Shown: positions 25,364 through 34,733, counted from the first letter of the stretch. The stretch: DNA of 64,000 nt from SYIM01 sp041182885 (GCA_049423065.1 JBMSQB010000006.1:1-64000); one strand, 5' to 3'. Translations and numbers: made by a program. The notes: generated by a model not told the origin, from the sequence alone.

Positions 25364-27766
25364 ATGCGCGTACCCGAAAGCTGGCTGCGCAGTTTCGTCG
25401 CCACCGACTGGTCAGCCGATACCATCGCCGAGCGGCTCACCATGGCCGGGCTCGAGGTCGAGGAGGCGGCTGCGGCGGCGCCCCCATTCGAGCGGGTGGT
25501 GGTTGCCGAGGTCCGCTCGGTTCGCCCACATCCCAACGCTGATCGGCTGCGCGTCTGCGAGGTCGATACGGGTGAGGGACTCGCCACCATCGTGTGCGGG
25601 GCGCCCAATGTGGCGCAGGGCATGCGTGTGCCGTGCGCGCTGCCGGGCGCGGTGCTGCCTGGCGGCCTCACGATCAAGCCCACCACCATGCGGGGCGTGG
25701 AAAGTCAGGGCATGCTGTGCTCGGCGCGCGAACTGGGTCTGTCCGAAGACCACGCGGGCTTGCTTGCGCTCGACTCCGATGCGCCGGTTGGGCAGTCGCT
25801 TCGCGCCTGGCTCGAGCTCAATGAAACCGTTTGGCTCCTGAAGCTCACGCCCAATCTCGCCCACTGCATGAGTATTTTCGGGGTGGCGCGCGAGTTGGCT
25901 GCACTGTCGGGTGCCACGTTGGCGGCGCCACGCTTCGATCCGGTGCCAGTCACCATCGCCGATCGACTGCCGGTACGCATTGAAGCGCCCGATCTGTGTG
26001 GCCGATTCTCCGGCAGGATCATTCGCGGTGTGAACGCGCGGGCGACTACGCCAGGCTGGATGCGTCGCAGGCTCGAGCGGGCGGGGCAGCGCAGCGTTTC
26101 GGCGCTGGTCGATATCTCCAACTATGTGATGCTTGAGCTCGGCCGGCCCTCCCATGTGTTCGACCTCGCACGCATCCACGGTGGGCTGTCGGTACGGTGG
26201 GCGAGGGCGGGGGAGTCGCTCGAACTGTTGAATGGCCAGACGGTGGCGCTCGCGCCCGACGTGGGTGTCATTGCCGATGAGGCGCAGGTCGAGAGTCTTG
26301 CCGGGATCATGGGCGGAAACGCCACAGCGGTGTCTGATGACACGCGCGACATCTACCTCGAGGCGGCTTTCTGGTGGCCTGCCGCAGTGGCCGGACGGGC
26401 GCGACGCTACAACTTCGCGACCGAAGCTGGATCACGCTTCGAGCGCGGTGTCGATGCCAGCACCACTGTCGAACACATTGAACGGATCAGCCAGCTCATT
26501 CTCGAGATCTGCGGCGGTGCTGCCGGCCCAATCGATGACACGATCACTGCCCTGCCAGACCGCGCGCCGGTGGCTTTGCGCGTGGATCGCGCGAGGAAGA
26601 TCATTGGCGCACCGATCGGCGCCGACGACATCGCCCAATGCTTCACCCGCCTCGGTTTGTCGTTTGTGCGCGAGGCAGATCGTTTCGTGGTTCAGCCACC
26701 CGCGCATCGCTTCGATCTGCAGATCGAGGAAGACCTGATCGAAGAAGTCGCCCGGCTCTGGGGCTTTGATCGGTTGCCCATGCGACCGCCGCGCGCGCCG
26801 TCACCCATGCGGCCCGTGACCGAGTCACGACGCCCGGTGCTGGCAATCAAGCAGGCGCTGGCGGCTCGCGACTATCAGGAAGTCATCACCTACAGTTTTG
26901 TCGAGTCGTCGCTCGATGCGAAGCTGTCAGGGCGGCCGCCGGTCAGGTTGCTCAATCCCATTGCAGCGCAGATGAATGTGATGCGCACCACGCTTTGGGG
27001 CGGGCTGATTGAGACCTTGCGCGCCAACCTCAACCGCAAGGCCACGCGGGTGCGTCTGTTCGAAGTGGGCCGCGTGTTTGAGCCCGATGCGACCGTGCAG
27101 TCGGGGCCGCTTGCTGTGCCTGGCATTTCGCAACCCTGGCGGGTGGCGGCGCTGGCCTTTGGTGCCGTTGCGCCCGAGCAGTGGGGCCTGCCCCATCGGG
27201 CGGTTGATTTTCATGATCTGAAGGCTGACCTGGAACGACTGTGCTCGCCGCTTCAGCCAGAGTTTGTTGCAGCTTCCCATCCGGCGCTTCACCCTGGGCG
27301 GTGCGCCCAGTTGCTGGTCAAGGGGCAGTCGATCGGCTTTATTGGCGAACTGCATCCTGCCCTGCAACAGGCGCTTGAGCTGTCGTCGGCACCCGTGCTG
27401 TTTGAAGTCGACCTTGAGGTGTTGCGTCATCGGTCGGTTACCGTGCACGCCGATGCCTCCAGGTTTCCTGCGGTGTTGCGCGACATTGCGTTGATCGTGC
27501 CCATCGATCTGCCCGCTGCCAGGGTCGAGAAGACGCTCCTCCAGACCGCTCGTGAAGAGGCCGATGCCGCCATCATCCAGCAGGTTGTCCTGTTTGATGA
27601 ATACCGCGGTAAGGGCTTGGAAAATAAGGAGAAAAGTCTTGCGTTCCGGTTGCGGATGCAAGATACTGCCCGCACGCTGAGTGATGCTGAGGCGCAGCGC
27701 GCGGTTCAGGCGGTGGTGGCTCGCGCCGAACGCGAACTGGGTGCGCGGCTGCGCGCTGGCACCTGA
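25364..27766 (+). CDS. pheT: Phenylalanyl-tRNA synthetase beta subunit
   Basis: 800 aa from ATG 25364 (MRVPESWLRSFVATDW). The open frame continues far upstream over pheS but that part is out of family. Domains: a tRNA-binding EMAP/OB-like domain (about 40-150, with VRPHPNADRLRVCEVDTG), B5 and B3/B4 editing domains (DISNYVMLELGRPSHVFD), a catalytic-like core and a C-terminal FDX-ACB anticodon-binding domain (FPAVLRDIALIVPIDLP). Normal length. Confidence 0.97.
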   Translation: MRVPESWLRSFVATDWSADTIAERLTMAGLEVEEAAAAAPPFERVVVAEVRSVRPHPNADRLRVCEVDTGEGLATIVCGAPNVAQGMRVPCALPGAVLPGGLTIKPTTMRGVESQGMLCSARELGLSEDHAGLLALDSDAPVGQSLRAWLELNETVWLLKLTPNLAHCMSIFGVARELAALSGATLAAPRFDPVPVTIADRLPVRIEAPDLCGRFSGRIIRGVNARATTPGWMRRRLERAGQRSVSALVDISNYVMLELGRPSHVFDLARIHGGLSVRWARAGESLELLNGQTVALAPDVGVIADEAQVESLAGIMGGNATAVSDDTRDIYLEAAFWWPAAVAGRARRYNFATEAGSRFERGVDASTTVEHIERISQLILEICGGAAGPIDDTITALPDRAPVALRVDRARKIIGAPIGADDIAQCFTRLGLSFVREADRFVVQPPAHRFDLQIEEDLIEEVARLWGFDRLPMRPPRAPSPMRPVTESRRPVLAIKQALAARDYQEVITYSFVESSLDAKLSGRPPVRLLNPIAAQMNVMRTTLWGGLIETLRANLNRKATRVRLFEVGRVFEPDATVQSGPLAVPGISQPWRVAALAFGAVAPEQWGLPHRAVDFHDLKADLERLCSPLQPEFVAASHPALHPGRCAQLLVKGQSIGFIGELHPALQQALELSSAPVLFEVDLEVLRHRSVTVHADASRFPAVLRDIALIVPIDLPAARVEKTLLQTAREEADAAIIQQVVLFDEYRGKGLENKEKSLAFRLRMQDTARTLSDAEAQRAVQAVVARAERELGARLRAGT

Positions 27767-27788
27767 TGCCCGGGAGTAGCCCCTGCCT

Positions 27789-28229
27789 ATGAGTCAAGAC
27801 ATCGTCCTGCCCCCTTCCGGGTCGTCGGCGCCCGGCGGCGGCGATTCGGGTTCCAGTGCCCCGATCAATGGCCCGCTGCTGTCCGACAGCACGGTGCTTT
27901 CATTCGAGCCGGTATCGTTCGGGCCGGCGTTCACGCTCACCAAGGCCGAGTTGTCAGAGATGCTGTTCGAGCGCGTGGGGCTCAACAAGCGTGAAGCCAA
28001 GGACATGGTGGAGACCTTCTTCGAGGAAATCCGCGATGCGCTGGTGCGCGGGGAATCGGTGAAGCTCTCCGGATTCGGCAACTTCCAACTGCGTGACAAG
28101 CCCCAGCGGCCGGGGCGCAACCCCAAGACCGGTGAGTCGATTCCCATCTCGGCGCGCCGCGTCGTCACGTTTCACGCAAGCCAGAAGCTGAAGGCCCAGA
28201 TCGAGCTGGGTGGCGGTTCGGGCAGCTAA
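27789..28229 (+). CDS. ihfA: Integration host factor alpha subunit, with N-terminal extension
   Basis: 146 aa, about 45 longer than enteric IhfA. The core from TLTKAELSEMLFERVGLNKR is full, with FFEEIRDALVRGESVKLSGF, the DNA-intercalating arm RPGRNPKTGESIPISARRVV and a normal end. The first ~45 residues are Ser/Gly/Pro-rich and probably disordered. Extended IhfA proteins are known in Burkholderiales. A GTG at 27894 would give a shorter form of about 111 aa. IHF bends DNA as a heterodimer with IhfB. Position after pheT is conserved across proteobacteria. Confidence 0.93.
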   Translation: MSQDIVLPPSGSSAPGGGDSGSSAPINGPLLSDSTVLSFEPVSFGPAFTLTKAELSEMLFERVGLNKREAKDMVETFFEEIRDALVRGESVKLSGFGNFQLRDKPQRPGRNPKTGESIPISARRVVTFHASQKLKAQIELGGGSGS

Positions 28230-28244
28230 ACGACGGCGCCGCCC

Positions 28245-28817
28245 ATGAACGGAAAACCTGACGCTCAGGTGGCGTTGCCGCCCATTCCCGCCAAGCGTTA
28301 CTTCACCATCGGCGAAGTCAGCGAGCTGTGCGGGGTCAAGCCGCATGTGCTGCGCTACTGGGAACAGGAATTCACGCAGCTGCGCCCAATGAAGCGACGC
28401 GGCAACCGGCGTTATTACCAGCACCATGAGGTCTTGCTGGTGCGGCGCATTCGTGAACTGCTTTACGAGGAAGGCTTCACGATCAACGGCGCGCGGAATC
28501 GTCTGAGCGAAATGAGCGGCAGTCGCGTGCGGTCGGGGTCGGCGGCCGTTGATGAGTCGGTGGCAACGCAAGGTGATGAACTGCACGCGGGGCTGACGGC
28601 GGCGCCGTTGGGTGGCGGTCGGTTGGTGGCGGGTTCGGTGGTGTCGCCAGCCGCATCGACGCCATCGCATTCGCTTGCATCAGGGCCGGAGGCTGCGGGT
28701 TCGACGCGACGCCGATCCGCAACCGCGCAGCACGCGCTGCCTTTCTCGACCGATGAATCGGATGGACAACAGGCGGTTCGCGAAGCCCTCAGGCAGGCGC
28801 TCGATCTGCTTCGCTGA
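28245..28817 (+). CDS. MerR-family transcriptional regulator
   Basis: 190 aa. The winged helix-turn-helix is at the N-terminus: YFTIGEVSELCGVKPHVLRYWEQEF then RRGNRRYYQHHEVLLVRRI. The remainder is a Ser/Ala/Gly-rich linker and a short C-terminal helix, with no metal-binding cysteines, so it is not a metal sensor. This MerR gene accompanies ihfA in many beta- and gammaproteobacteria; its target is not known to me. The stop codon overlaps the promoter of the next tRNA. Confidence 0.9.
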   Translation: MNGKPDAQVALPPIPAKRYFTIGEVSELCGVKPHVLRYWEQEFTQLRPMKRRGNRRYYQHHEVLLVRRIRELLYEEGFTINGARNRLSEMSGSRVRSGSAAVDESVATQGDELHAGLTAAPLGGGRLVAGSVVSPAASTPSHSLASGPEAAGSTRRRSATAQHALPFSTDESDGQQAVREALRQALDLLR

Positions 28818-28823
28818 TATAAT
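28818..28823 (+). promoter_or_regulatory. -10 element of the tRNA-Pro gene
   Basis: A consensus TATAAT begins right after the merR stop codon and ends 9 bases before the tRNA. Confidence 0.6.
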
Positions 28824-28832
28824 CATCGGCTT

Positions 28833-28909
28833 CGGGGTGTAGCGCAGCCTGGTAGCGCACTTGCATGGGGTGCAAGGGGTCGCGAGTTCGAATCCCGCCA
28901 CCCCGACCA
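28833..28909 (+). tRNA. tRNA-Pro (anticodon GGG)
   Basis: 77 nt with encoded CCA. Acceptor CGGGGTG/CACCCCG, anticodon stem CTTGC/GCAAG with loop ATGGGGT, T arm with GTTCGAATC. GGG reads CCC/CCU proline codons. Confidence 0.97.
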
Positions 28910-28917
28910 TGTATGAC

Positions 28918-28957
28918 AACGGGCCGGTCCTCACAAGGGATTCGGCCCGTTTCTTTT
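28918..28957 (+). terminator. Rho-independent terminator after tRNA-Pro
   Basis: ACGGGCC (28919-28925) pairs with GGCCCGT (28944-28950), followed by TTCTTTT. Confidence 0.85.
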
Positions 28958-29115
28958 GGTGCGGCGTGTTCTGGCTGTCGGGTTCTGCTGTTGTCTCGCA
29001 GGATGGCTCGCGCGCTTGCAGCACCGGGTAATCCTCGGAAGAATGCGGTGACTGGCCTCTCCCGTCTGGGGGCGGCCCCGCCCGCTCCTTGCGCACCCAC
29101 CCGGTTCCCTCGCCC

Positions 29116-30093
29116 ATGCCTGCCATTCCGCTTGTTGATCTGCATGCAGCATCCTCCGACCGCGGGGTGCGCAGCCGCGTTGCCACCGACCTCCATCGTG
29201 CGCTCGCCACCACCGGTTTCGCCTACATCGTTGGCCATGGCGTGGCCCAGGCGTCGCTGGACGCTGCATTCGAGGCCTCGCGAGCGTTTCATGCCTCGTC
29301 GATGGAGAAGAAGCAATCAATCGCGATCAACCGCTTTCATCGTGGCTACATGGGCATGGCCACCTCTACCATCGTGACCTCATCGGTTGCACAAGTGCGG
29401 CGACCGAACCTGAGCGAGTCGCTCATGCTGATGCATGAACTCGCGCCTGACGATCCCGATTTTCTGGCGGGCAAGCCCATGCAGGGGCCGAATCAGTGGC
29501 CAGACTGGCTGCCCGGATTCCGGCAGCCGATCGAGGCCTACATTGCCGATGTGGACGCTGTCGCCCGTCTCATCATCAAGACCATCGCGCTATCGCTTGA
29601 ACTACCGGATGACGCGCTCGATCCGTTTTTTGCGCGCCCCACCACCTTTCTGCGGCTCCTGCACTATCCGCCGCAGCCGCCGGCATCGCCCGATGACCAG
29701 TTCGGCTCGGCCCCGCACACCGACTACGGCATCATCACTGTGCTCGCGCAGGATGCCACCGGCGGGTTGCAGGTGCGGCCACGCGGTTCCGCAGAGTGGA
29801 TCGATGCGCCGCCGATCGAGGGTGCGTATGTGCTCAATGTTGCCGACATGCTTGCGCGCTGGACCAACGACCGGTTCGTTTCCACACCGCATCGCGTGAT
29901 CAACCGGTCGGGGCAGGAGCGGTATTCGATTCCGTATTTCTTCGATACCGACATGAACGCGATGATCGAGTGCCTGCCTACCTGTGTCAGCCCCGAGCAT
30001 CCCGCACGTCATCCGCCAGTGCGCTATGGCGACTATCTGATCGAGCGACTCGACCGCAATTACGAGTACCGCAACAAGGCCGAGGCGCGTTGA
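29116..30093 (+). CDS. 2OG-Fe(II) oxygenase of the isopenicillin N synthase-like family
   Basis: 325 aa from ATG 29116 (MPAIPLVDL); a TTG at 29089 is the alternative. Cytoplasmic. The N-terminal DIOX_N part has HRALATTGFAYIVGHGV; the catalytic half has the iron ligands HTDYG (His-x-Asp) and TPHRVINRSGQERYSIPYFF (distal His and the Arg-x-Ser that binds 2-oxoglutarate). It hydroxylates or desaturates a small molecule with O2. It is followed 48 bases later by a PotABCD-like ABC operon, so the imported compound may be its substrate. No strong ribosome site is visible. Confidence 0.88.
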   Translation: MPAIPLVDLHAASSDRGVRSRVATDLHRALATTGFAYIVGHGVAQASLDAAFEASRAFHASSMEKKQSIAINRFHRGYMGMATSTIVTSSVAQVRRPNLSESLMLMHELAPDDPDFLAGKPMQGPNQWPDWLPGFRQPIEAYIADVDAVARLIIKTIALSLELPDDALDPFFARPTTFLRLLHYPPQPPASPDDQFGSAPHTDYGIITVLAQDATGGLQVRPRGSAEWIDAPPIEGAYVLNVADMLARWTNDRFVSTPHRVINRSGQERYSIPYFFDTDMNAMIECLPTCVSPEHPARHPPVRYGDYLIERLDRNYEYRNKAEAR

Positions 30094-30141
30094 TTCGGAC
30101 CTGATCCTTCCACCGCTGTTCCATCCATCCAAGGAGCCCTG

Positions 30142-31194
30142 ATGAACATTCCCTTCGACCGCAGGCAATGGCTGCTATCGAGCGCTGCGTTGGCAGGCTC
30201 CGCCTCGCTGGCGCTGCCCACGCTGTCGGCCGCGCAGCAGGCCAAGCTGATTATCAACACCTACGGTGGTCGCTGGGAGAAGTTCTGGCGCGGAACACTG
30301 ATTCCGCCCTTTGCCAAGTCAACCGGCATCGAGCCCACGCTTGACATCGGGCTGGGCAAGAATTTTGTTGCCAACATCCGTGCGGCGGGAACCGGTCCCG
30401 CGCCCTACAGCATCGTCATGATCAACGAGAACATTGCAAGCCTGGTGCGCTCGGAGGGCTTCTTCGAGCCGATTCCGGCAGCGAAGGTTCCGAACCTTGC
30501 CAATGTGTATCCCAATCTGCGCAACGCCGGCGATAACGGCGTACGCGGCATCATCTCCGCGATCGGGATCGGGTACCGCAAGGACCTGGTGAAGAAGCCC
30601 CCCACGTCCTGGACCGATCTCTGGACCAACCCGGAATTCAAGGGAAAGATCGGTCTCTATCAGATTGGCAACACGGCGGCGATGCTGTTCCTGCTGATGA
30701 CCGCACGGATCTACGGTGGATCTGAACTCGCGATTGATCGCGCGTTCGCGGAAATTAAAAAGCTGCTGCCGTTTCAGCAGGCCGACTGGAGTGGCACGGT
30801 TGCCACCCAACTGACCCGTGGCGATGTCAGCGTGGCGGTGATCGACTTTCCCGAGATCGTCGCGCTGAAGAAGAAGGGCGTGCCCGTGGAAATGGTGGTG
30901 CCGAAGGAGGGCGTGGTGGCCTTCGAGCAGTCGTTCAATATTTTGAAGAATGGTCCGGCCAAGGAAGCGGCCTACCAGTATCTCAATTACATCCTCGATC
31001 CCAAGGTGCAGGAGGCAATGGCAGCCGAGTTCTTCACCTCGCCCAGCAACACCAGGGCACAGATCTCGGGTGCGCTGGCGGCCGACGTTCCGGTCAATGG
31101 TCCAGCCATGGCGTCCATCGTCCAGTTCGACTGGTCCAAGATCAACCCGATGGTGGGTGAGATTACGGACCGTTGGAATCGCGAGATGAAATGA
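30142..31194 (+). CDS. ABC transporter periplasmic substrate-binding protein, PotD/extracellular family 1
   Basis: 350 aa. The N-terminus has DRRQWLLSSAALAGSASLAL, which looks like a twin-arginine signal, with cleavage near LSAAQQ. The mature part begins KLIINTYGGRWEKFW, typical of polyamine/opine-type binding proteins, and contains DLWTNPEFKGKIGLYQIGN. Ligand unknown; relatives bind spermidine, putrescine or related cations. GGAG lies upstream of the ATG. First of four genes of a complete importer. Confidence 0.9.
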   Translation: MNIPFDRRQWLLSSAALAGSASLALPTLSAAQQAKLIINTYGGRWEKFWRGTLIPPFAKSTGIEPTLDIGLGKNFVANIRAAGTGPAPYSIVMINENIASLVRSEGFFEPIPAAKVPNLANVYPNLRNAGDNGVRGIISAIGIGYRKDLVKKPPTSWTDLWTNPEFKGKIGLYQIGNTAAMLFLLMTARIYGGSELAIDRAFAEIKKLLPFQQADWSGTVATQLTRGDVSVAVIDFPEIVALKKKGVPVEMVVPKEGVVAFEQSFNILKNGPAKEAAYQYLNYILDPKVQEAMAAEFFTSPSNTRAQISGALAADVPVNGPAMASIVQFDWSKINPMVGEITDRWNREMK

Positions 31195-31225
31195 CCAGGT
31201 TCCCTGCAGCTTTTGGGTTGGTTCG

Positions 31226-32302
31226 ATGACCCGGCTTGTCATCGAGCGACTGGAGAAACGGTTCGGCAACGTCGCAGCACTGAAGTCACTGTCGCTCAGG
31301 GTGGAGGAGGGGGAACTGATCTCGCTCCTTGGCCCGAGCGGCTGCGGCAAAACCACGACCTTGCGCTGTGTGGCGGGTTTCGAGCAGCCCGACGCGGGCG
31401 AGATTCTGTTTGACGCGCAGAACATCACGCAACTGCCGCCTGAGCGGCGCGACATCGGCATGGTGTTTCAGAACTACGCGCTGTTTCCGCACATGACGGT
31501 GTCGCAAAACCTGGCCTTCGGGCTGGAAATGCGCAAGGTGTCGCAGGCAAATGTTGCGGAGCGCGTGAAACAGGCGCTTCGGATGGTGCAGCTCGAAGCC
31601 ATGCTGGATCGCTACCCCCGTCAGCTTTCCGGAGGGCAGCAGCAACGGGTCGCCCTGGCACGCGCGCTCGTGATCGAGCCGCGCATGCTGTTGCTCGATG
31701 AACCCTTGGCCAACCTCGATGCAAGTCTGCGCGAGGAAATGCGATTCTTCATTCGTGATCTTCAGCAACGCGTGGGGATCACCACGCTCTACGTCACGCA
31801 TGACCAGTCGGAAGCGATGGTGATGTCCGATCGGGTGGTGGTGATGTTCAGCGGCGAGATCGCGCAGGTGGGCCCGCCGCGCGACCTTTATGCGCGCCCG
31901 GCCAGTCGGGAGGTGGCGCAATTCATCGGGCGGACCCAGTTCGTGAGCGCAACGGTGCTCGCGCGCCGCGATGCCGCGCACGTTGAACTCGATACGCCGC
32001 TCGGAACACTGGTCACGCCCGCCGATCCTTCGCTTGCCGTGGGGCAGCAGGCGTTGCTGGTGGTCAGGCCCGAAGCGCTTCGGCTGGAAGCGTCTGTGCA
32101 GACTGGCGCTCAGGCGCGTCAGGGGCAGGTCATCCGCACCTACTTCCTGGGTGGAAGCGTCGAGCATGTGCTGTCGTTTGCGGGCGGAGTCACCCTTTTT
32201 GCGCACACCGCGCCGGGCTCGGACATTGCAGCCGGCGCGCAGGCCACGCTCGGCATCGATGAGCGCCAGCTCTGGGCGCTTCCCGCATCTGGGGTGGCAT
32301 GA
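31226..32302 (+). CDS. ABC transporter ATP-binding protein, PotA-like
   Basis: 358 aa. Walker A GPSGCGKTT, Q-loop MVFQNYALFPHMTV, signature LSGGQQQRVALARAL, Walker B MLLLDEPLANLD and switch His in YVTHDQSEAMVMSD are all present. A C-terminal TOBE domain spans about residues 240-355. Energises the PotB/PotC-like permeases that follow; its stop overlaps the next ATG by 4 bases. Confidence 0.94.
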   Translation: MTRLVIERLEKRFGNVAALKSLSLRVEEGELISLLGPSGCGKTTTLRCVAGFEQPDAGEILFDAQNITQLPPERRDIGMVFQNYALFPHMTVSQNLAFGLEMRKVSQANVAERVKQALRMVQLEAMLDRYPRQLSGGQQQRVALARALVIEPRMLLLDEPLANLDASLREEMRFFIRDLQQRVGITTLYVTHDQSEAMVMSDRVVVMFSGEIAQVGPPRDLYARPASREVAQFIGRTQFVSATVLARRDAAHVELDTPLGTLVTPADPSLAVGQQALLVVRPEALRLEASVQTGAQARQGQVIRTYFLGGSVEHVLSFAGGVTLFAHTAPGSDIAAGAQATLGIDERQLWALPASGVA

Positions 32303-33150
32303 GCGGCGGGCGTCGAGGCATCTGGCTGATCGCACCGGCGCTGGTGCTGATTAGCGTATTTCTGGTGCTTCCGTATCTCAATATCGTGTTGATGAGTCTG
32401 AGGCCGCCCGCGGTGGGCGCTCCGTATGGCCCGGGTTTCACGACAGCAAATTTCACGCGAATCTTTGGCGATGCCTATTTTCTGGGGGTGCTGGCCGATA
32501 CCGCATGGCTGGGTCTCAAGACCACCCTGATCTGCGCGCTGCTGGGCTACCCGGTTGCGTTTCACCTTGCGCGCACCTCGTCGCGCTGGAAGGGGCTGCT
32601 TTACATCTTTGTACTGTCACCGCTCCTGGTGGGGGTCGTGGTCAGAAGCTTTGGCTGGTTGATCCTGCTATCCGGCAACGGGGTTATCAACCAGTGGCTG
32701 CGTGGGCTAGGGCTGATCGACATGCCGCTCACGCTCATGAACAACAGCTTTGGCGTGACGCTTGCGCTGGTGCATGTGTTTCTGCCCTTCATGATTTTGC
32801 CGCTGATTGGCGCCATCCAGTCGATTGATCCGAATCTGGCGCTCGCGGCTCGATCGCTCGGCGCCTCGCCGGTTCAGGTGTTCCGGCGGGTGTGGCTCCC
32901 GCTCAGCTGGCCTGGCATTCAGGCGGGCTGCATTCTTGTGTTTGTGCTCTCGCTCAGCGCGTATGTCACCCCGGTGATGCTGGGTGGTGCGCAGGTGAAG
33001 ACCATGTCGGTGCTGGTGGTGCAAGCGCTGATCGACAACTTCCGGTGGCCGGCGGGCGCGGCGCTTGCGCTGGTGCTGGCCGCGACTGGCGGTCTGGCGG
33101 TGTGGCTCTTTGTGCGCCTGAGTCGCCCGATGATGCGAGGGCTCGAATGA
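32299..33150 (+). CDS. ABC transporter permease, PotB-like
   Basis: 283 aa with six predicted membrane segments. The EAA loop reads LALAARSLGASPVQVFRRVWLP, the site that contacts the ATPase. It has the extra N-terminal helix typical of PotB/type-I permeases. Four-base overlaps with genes on both sides show tight translational coupling. Confidence 0.93.
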   Translation: MSGGRRGIWLIAPALVLISVFLVLPYLNIVLMSLRPPAVGAPYGPGFTTANFTRIFGDAYFLGVLADTAWLGLKTTLICALLGYPVAFHLARTSSRWKGLLYIFVLSPLLVGVVVRSFGWLILLSGNGVINQWLRGLGLIDMPLTLMNNSFGVTLALVHVFLPFMILPLIGAIQSIDPNLALAARSLGASPVQVFRRVWLPLSWPGIQAGCILVFVLSLSAYVTPVMLGGAQVKTMSVLVVQALIDNFRWPAGAALALVLAATGGLAVWLFVRLSRPMMRGLE

Positions 33151-33935
33151 TGCTGCGCACGCTCGCCCTGGGTGTCATCGGCCTGGTGTATGTCTTTCTG
33201 CTCACGCCCATTGTTCTGATCGTGTTGATGTCCCTGAATGCTGGCGAATTCCTCGCGTTTCCGCCGCAGGGGCTGTCCTTTCGCTGGTATGGCGCGCTGT
33301 TTTCCAACGAAGGATTCATCAGGGCGATGCGCACCTCGCTGATTGTGGCGTCGGTTGCAACCGTGGTCTCAACCCTGATCGGCACAGCGGCCGCGCTGTA
33401 TTTTGTTCGATATGCGGGCCCCTGGCGTGACCGGCTCCGGTTGCTGCTCATGATGCCGCTGATGCTTCCGGAAATTCTCACAGCCATTGCACTGCTGTTT
33501 TTTCTTTATGCCACGGGTGTGGGCACCCGCACCATGGCAGGGTTGCTCATTGGCCACACCCTGATCACGCTGCCCTATGTCTTCATCAACGTCAGTGCCT
33601 CGCTCTACAACTTCGACCGCTCTATCGAGCAGGCGGCGCGCAGTCTTGGCGCAAACCCGTGGGTTTGTTTTCGACGCATCACGCTGCCCCTCATCAAGCC
33701 CGGGCTGATCACCGGGGCGTTGTTCGCGTTCATCATTTCGTTTGATCTGTTCAATCTGTCGCTGCTGCTGAAGGGCGTGGGGATGACGACGCTTCCCCTT
33801 CAGTTGTTTGATTACCTGCGCTGGGACTTCGATCCCACCGCTGCTGCCGTGTCGAGCGTGAGCATCGTGATGACGCTGCTGGTGGTGCTGATCATTGATC
33901 GCACAGTGGGGCTGCGCTCGTTGCGGTTCGGATGA
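33147..33935 (+). CDS. ABC transporter permease, PotC-like
   Basis: 262 aa from ATG 33147 (overlapping the PotB-like stop); an open frame upstream is a shadow. Six membrane segments; EAA loop IEQAARSLGANPWVCFRRITLP. It opens with TPIVLIVLMSLNAGEFLAFP, typical of PotC. It forms the channel with the preceding permease. Confidence 0.93.
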   Translation: MMLRTLALGVIGLVYVFLLTPIVLIVLMSLNAGEFLAFPPQGLSFRWYGALFSNEGFIRAMRTSLIVASVATVVSTLIGTAAALYFVRYAGPWRDRLRLLLMMPLMLPEILTAIALLFFLYATGVGTRTMAGLLIGHTLITLPYVFINVSASLYNFDRSIEQAARSLGANPWVCFRRITLPLIKPGLITGALFAFIISFDLFNLSLLLKGVGMTTLPLQLFDYLRWDFDPTAAAVSSVSIVMTLLVVLIIDRTVGLRSLRFG

Positions 33936-33992
33936 GCGCCGCCCAGCCTGCACGATGCCTTGCCGTTTGACGCCAATCTGGAGAAGCTGCCC

Positions 33993-34625
33993 ATGTCGCA
34001 TGCCGTTCACCATCTGAAGCATCCCCTGATCCAGCACAAGCTCACGCTGATGCGCCGCAAGGACACCAGCACCAACAGCTTCCGGCGGTTGCTGCACGAA
34101 ATCGGGATGCTGATGGCGTATGAGGTGTTGCGGGAGATGCCGGTTCAGGAAATCAGCATCGAAACCCCGCTCGAGACCATGCTGGCGCCGGTGATTGATG
34201 GCAAGAAAATCGTGCTGCTCGCCATCATGCGGGCGGGGCAGGGGTTTCTGGACGGAATGCTTGACGTCGTGCCGAGCGCACGCGTCGGTCACGTGGGACT
34301 GTTCCGCGATCCCGCCACGCTCAATGCCGTCGAGTATTACTTCAAGGTGCCGCAGGACATGGAAGAGCGCGATGTCATCGTGCTCGACCCGATGCTTGCA
34401 ACCGGTAATTCGGCGGTGGCGGCGGTTGATCGGGTGCGGGCGACCGGACCGCGCTCGATCCGGTTTGTGTGCCTGCTTGCCGCACCTGAAGGACTGGCCA
34501 ATTTCCACCGGCATCACCCCGATATCCCGGTTTACACGGCGGCGATCGACCGGGAGTTGAACGAGCATGGCTACATCGTGCCTGGGCTTGGCGATGCAGG
34601 TGACCGGATCTTCGGGACCAAATAA
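33993..34625 (+). CDS. upp: Uracil phosphoribosyltransferase
   Basis: 210 aa from ATG 33993, the normal Upp length; the frame runs back to a TTG at 33960. It makes UMP from uracil and PRPP (pyrimidine salvage, cytoplasm). The start HAVHHLKHPLIQHKLTLMR, the PRPP loop VIVLDPMLATGNSA and the uracil-binding end GYIVPGLGDAGDRIFGT are diagnostic. It lies 57 bases after the ABC operon; a pyrimidine substrate for that transporter is possible but the link is only positional. Confidence 0.96.
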   Translation: MSHAVHHLKHPLIQHKLTLMRRKDTSTNSFRRLLHEIGMLMAYEVLREMPVQEISIETPLETMLAPVIDGKKIVLLAIMRAGQGFLDGMLDVVPSARVGHVGLFRDPATLNAVEYYFKVPQDMEERDVIVLDPMLATGNSAVAAVDRVRATGPRSIRFVCLLAAPEGLANFHRHHPDIPVYTAAIDRELNEHGYIVPGLGDAGDRIFGTK

Positions 34626-34691
34626 GGGTCTACCGGCGCCGGACAGGTAACGCTTTCATCGTTGCCGGGGTCGACTTACAATGATTCGCCG

Positions 34692-34733
34692 CGATCTGCC
34701 GGGCCTAGGCCCGGCCAGTCCGCGAGCAGATCG
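34692..34733 (+). promoter_or_regulatory. Nested palindromes upstream of tctC
   Basis: A perfect 18-bp palindrome, GCCGGGCCTAGGCCCGGC (34698-34715), lies inside 8-bp inverted arms CGATCTGC (34692-34699) and GCAGATCG (34726-34733). TACAAT at 34677-34682 could be a -10 just before it. It could be an operator or leader hairpin. Confidence 0.55.

Noticed and set aside
20219..28909. tRNA genes as integration sites of a genomic island
   Set aside because: No integrase and no repeated tRNA 3' ends; the DNA between them is the conserved core translation cluster.
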